From NCBI GenBank assembly GCA_035949055.1, contig DASZIO010000018.1, positions 1-23,271 of the forward strand: 23,271 bases of DNA. Direction: 5' to 3'. Under the pieces are notes generated by a model. It worked only from the letters and a program-made list of their open reading frames with translations. It was not told where the DNA came from and ran no database searches. This document shows positions 22,397-23,271 of the stretch, one piece after another (the first letter of the stretch is position 1; every line of letters starts with the position of its first letter). A program made the translations under genes and the position numbers. This DNA comes from Bog-756 sp035949055 (GTDB taxonomy: Bacteria; Actinomycetota; Acidimicrobiia; Acidimicrobiales; RAAP-2).

Positions 22397-23271
22397 CGAG
22401 ACCCTCGAGCAGATGGCCCATCCGCTCGCGCTTGGTCCGTAGGTACTCGATGTTCTCGGGGGTCGGAGTGGGCTGGATGCTCACCCGCTCGACGATGTCG
22501 AGGCCGAAACCCTCGAGGCCGCCGTACTTGGTCGGGTTGTTGGTCATCAGTCGCATGGTGGTCACACCGAGATCGACCAGGATCTGCGCACCGATCCCGT
22601 ACTCCCGGGAGTCTGCCGGCAGCCCCAGCTCCAGGTTGGCGTCGACGGTGTCGAGACCCTCTTCCTGCAGGTTGTAAGCGCGGAGCTTGTGGGCGAGGCC
22701 GATGCCCCGGCCCTCGTGGCCACGCAGGTAGACCAGAACACCGCTACCGTGCTCGCTGATCTTGGCCATGGCGCCGTGCAGCTGCGGTCCGCAGTCGCAC
22801 CGGAGCGACCCGAACACATCTCCGGTCAGGCATTCGCTGTGCACCCGTACCAGCACGTTCGGGCGACCGTCGACCTCGCCCTTGACCAGGGCGACGTGAT
22901 GTTCGCCGTCGAGCACGGATTCGTAGGCGAACGCCTTGAACTCACCGAAGTCGGTGGGGATCCGGGCCTCGGCGATGCGGCGGACCAGCTTGTCCTTGCG
23001 CCGGCGGTACCGGATGAGGTCGGCGATGGAGATGAGGTGGAGTCCGTGCTCCTGGGCGAACTCGACGAGCTCAGGCAACCGGGCCATGCCCGTCTTGTCC
23101 TCGCTGACCACCTCGCACAGGACGCCTGCAGGTGACATCCCCGCCGCCCGGGCCAGGTCGACGGCGGCCTCGGTGTGGCCGGCGCGCTTCAGGACGCCAC
23201 CGGGCCGGTACCGGAGCGGGAAGATGTGACCGGGCCGGTTGAGATCGGAGGGCCGGATGTGGGGGTCGGCC
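22383..23271 (-). CDS. ribBA: Bifunctional 3,4-DHBP synthase / GTP cyclohydrolase II, 5' end outside the window
   Basis: Supplies both precursors of riboflavin: dihydroxybutanone phosphate from ribulose 5-phosphate (RibB part) and the pyrimidine from GTP (RibA part). The frame is open to the right edge, so the start is missing. Upstream of the first internal ATG (23138) the frame still encodes conserved RibB sequence, read by me as RPGHIFPLRYRPGGVL and KRAGHTEAAVDLARAAG. The RibA part follows from about base 23010: HSECLTGDVFGSLRCDCGPQ with the three zinc cysteines, RGHEGRGIGL, and MTNNPTKYGGLEGFGLDIVERV near the end. It ends 14 nt inside ribH, so the two are cotranscribed. Confidence 0.97.
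   Translation of the reverse strand, partial: ADPHIRPSDLNRPGHIFPLRYRPGGVLKRAGHTEAAVDLARAAGMSPAGVLCEVVSEDKTGMARLPELVEFAQEHGLHLISIADLIRYRRRKDKLVRRIAEARIPTDFGEFKAFAYESVLDGEHHVALVKGEVDGRPNVLVRVHSECLTGDVFGSLRCDCGPQLHGAMAKISEHGSGVLVYLRGHEGRGIGLAHKLRAYNLQEEGLDTVDANLELGLPADSREYGIGAQILVDLGVTTMRLMTNNPTKYGGLEGFGLDIVERVSIQPTPTPENIEYLRTKRERMGHLLEGLDDVL

Overview
The window looks like core chromosome of a high-GC actinobacterium, most likely from the Acidimicrobiia or a related lineage. The grounds are very high GC, frequent GTG starts, an actinobacterial gene order (infC-rpmI-rplT-TrmH/SpoU methyltransferase-pheS-pheT followed by argCJBDFRGH, the same order as in Mycobacterium and Streptomyces apart from insertions), a DUF1844-like gene divergent from infC, and a DipZ-type fusion protein. 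The class-level assignment is inference. I see no insertion sequence, phage gene, CRISPR array, tRNA or other sign of an accessory region.

Layout, left to right. (1) 1-588: the first ~110 nt of a 16S rRNA on the minus strand, its ~300-nt leader with several hairpins, and a good promoter at 417-445. (2) 589-2349: dipZ, a membrane CcdA domain fused to a thioredoxin-like domain, minus strand. (3) 2459-11019: the complete arginine operon argC-argJ-argB-argD-argF-argR-argG-argH, minus strand. All seven junctions are 4-bp NTGA overlaps, and a promoter overlapping ArgR-box-like sequence lies before argC. (4) 11271-11711: a small plus-strand gene of unknown function, tail-to-tail with pheT. (5) 11722-17683: infC, rpmI, rplT, an RNA 2'-O-methyltransferase of the SpoU family, pheS and pheT, minus strand; a translation operon with non-canonical starts (ATA for infC, CTG for the methyltransferase). 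(6) 17894-20550: a divergent plus-strand pair, a DUF1844-like protein and an MFS transporter with a long disordered tail. (7) 19992-23271: minus-strand ribBA (5' end outside the window), ribH, hisG and a cold-shock-domain protein whose tail is encoded antisense to the transporter tail.

How the genes work together. The arg operon carries the whole route from N-acetylglutamate (ArgB, C, D, J) through ornithine and citrulline (ArgF) to arginine (ArgG, ArgH), with its own repressor ArgR inside the operon, so feedback is built in. infC-rpmI-rplT-methyltransferase-pheST groups initiation factor 3, two 50S proteins, an RNA modification enzyme and phenylalanyl-tRNA synthetase. ribBA and ribH supply two steps of riboflavin synthesis; hisG is the first step of histidine synthesis.

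Most of the content is ordinary housekeeping. The points most worth a second look are the 559-nt antisense overlap between two disordered protein tails, the non-AUG starts of infC and the methyltransferase, the hairpin just before the infC ribosome binding site, and the run of NTGA junctions. I did not find a clearly new biological system.
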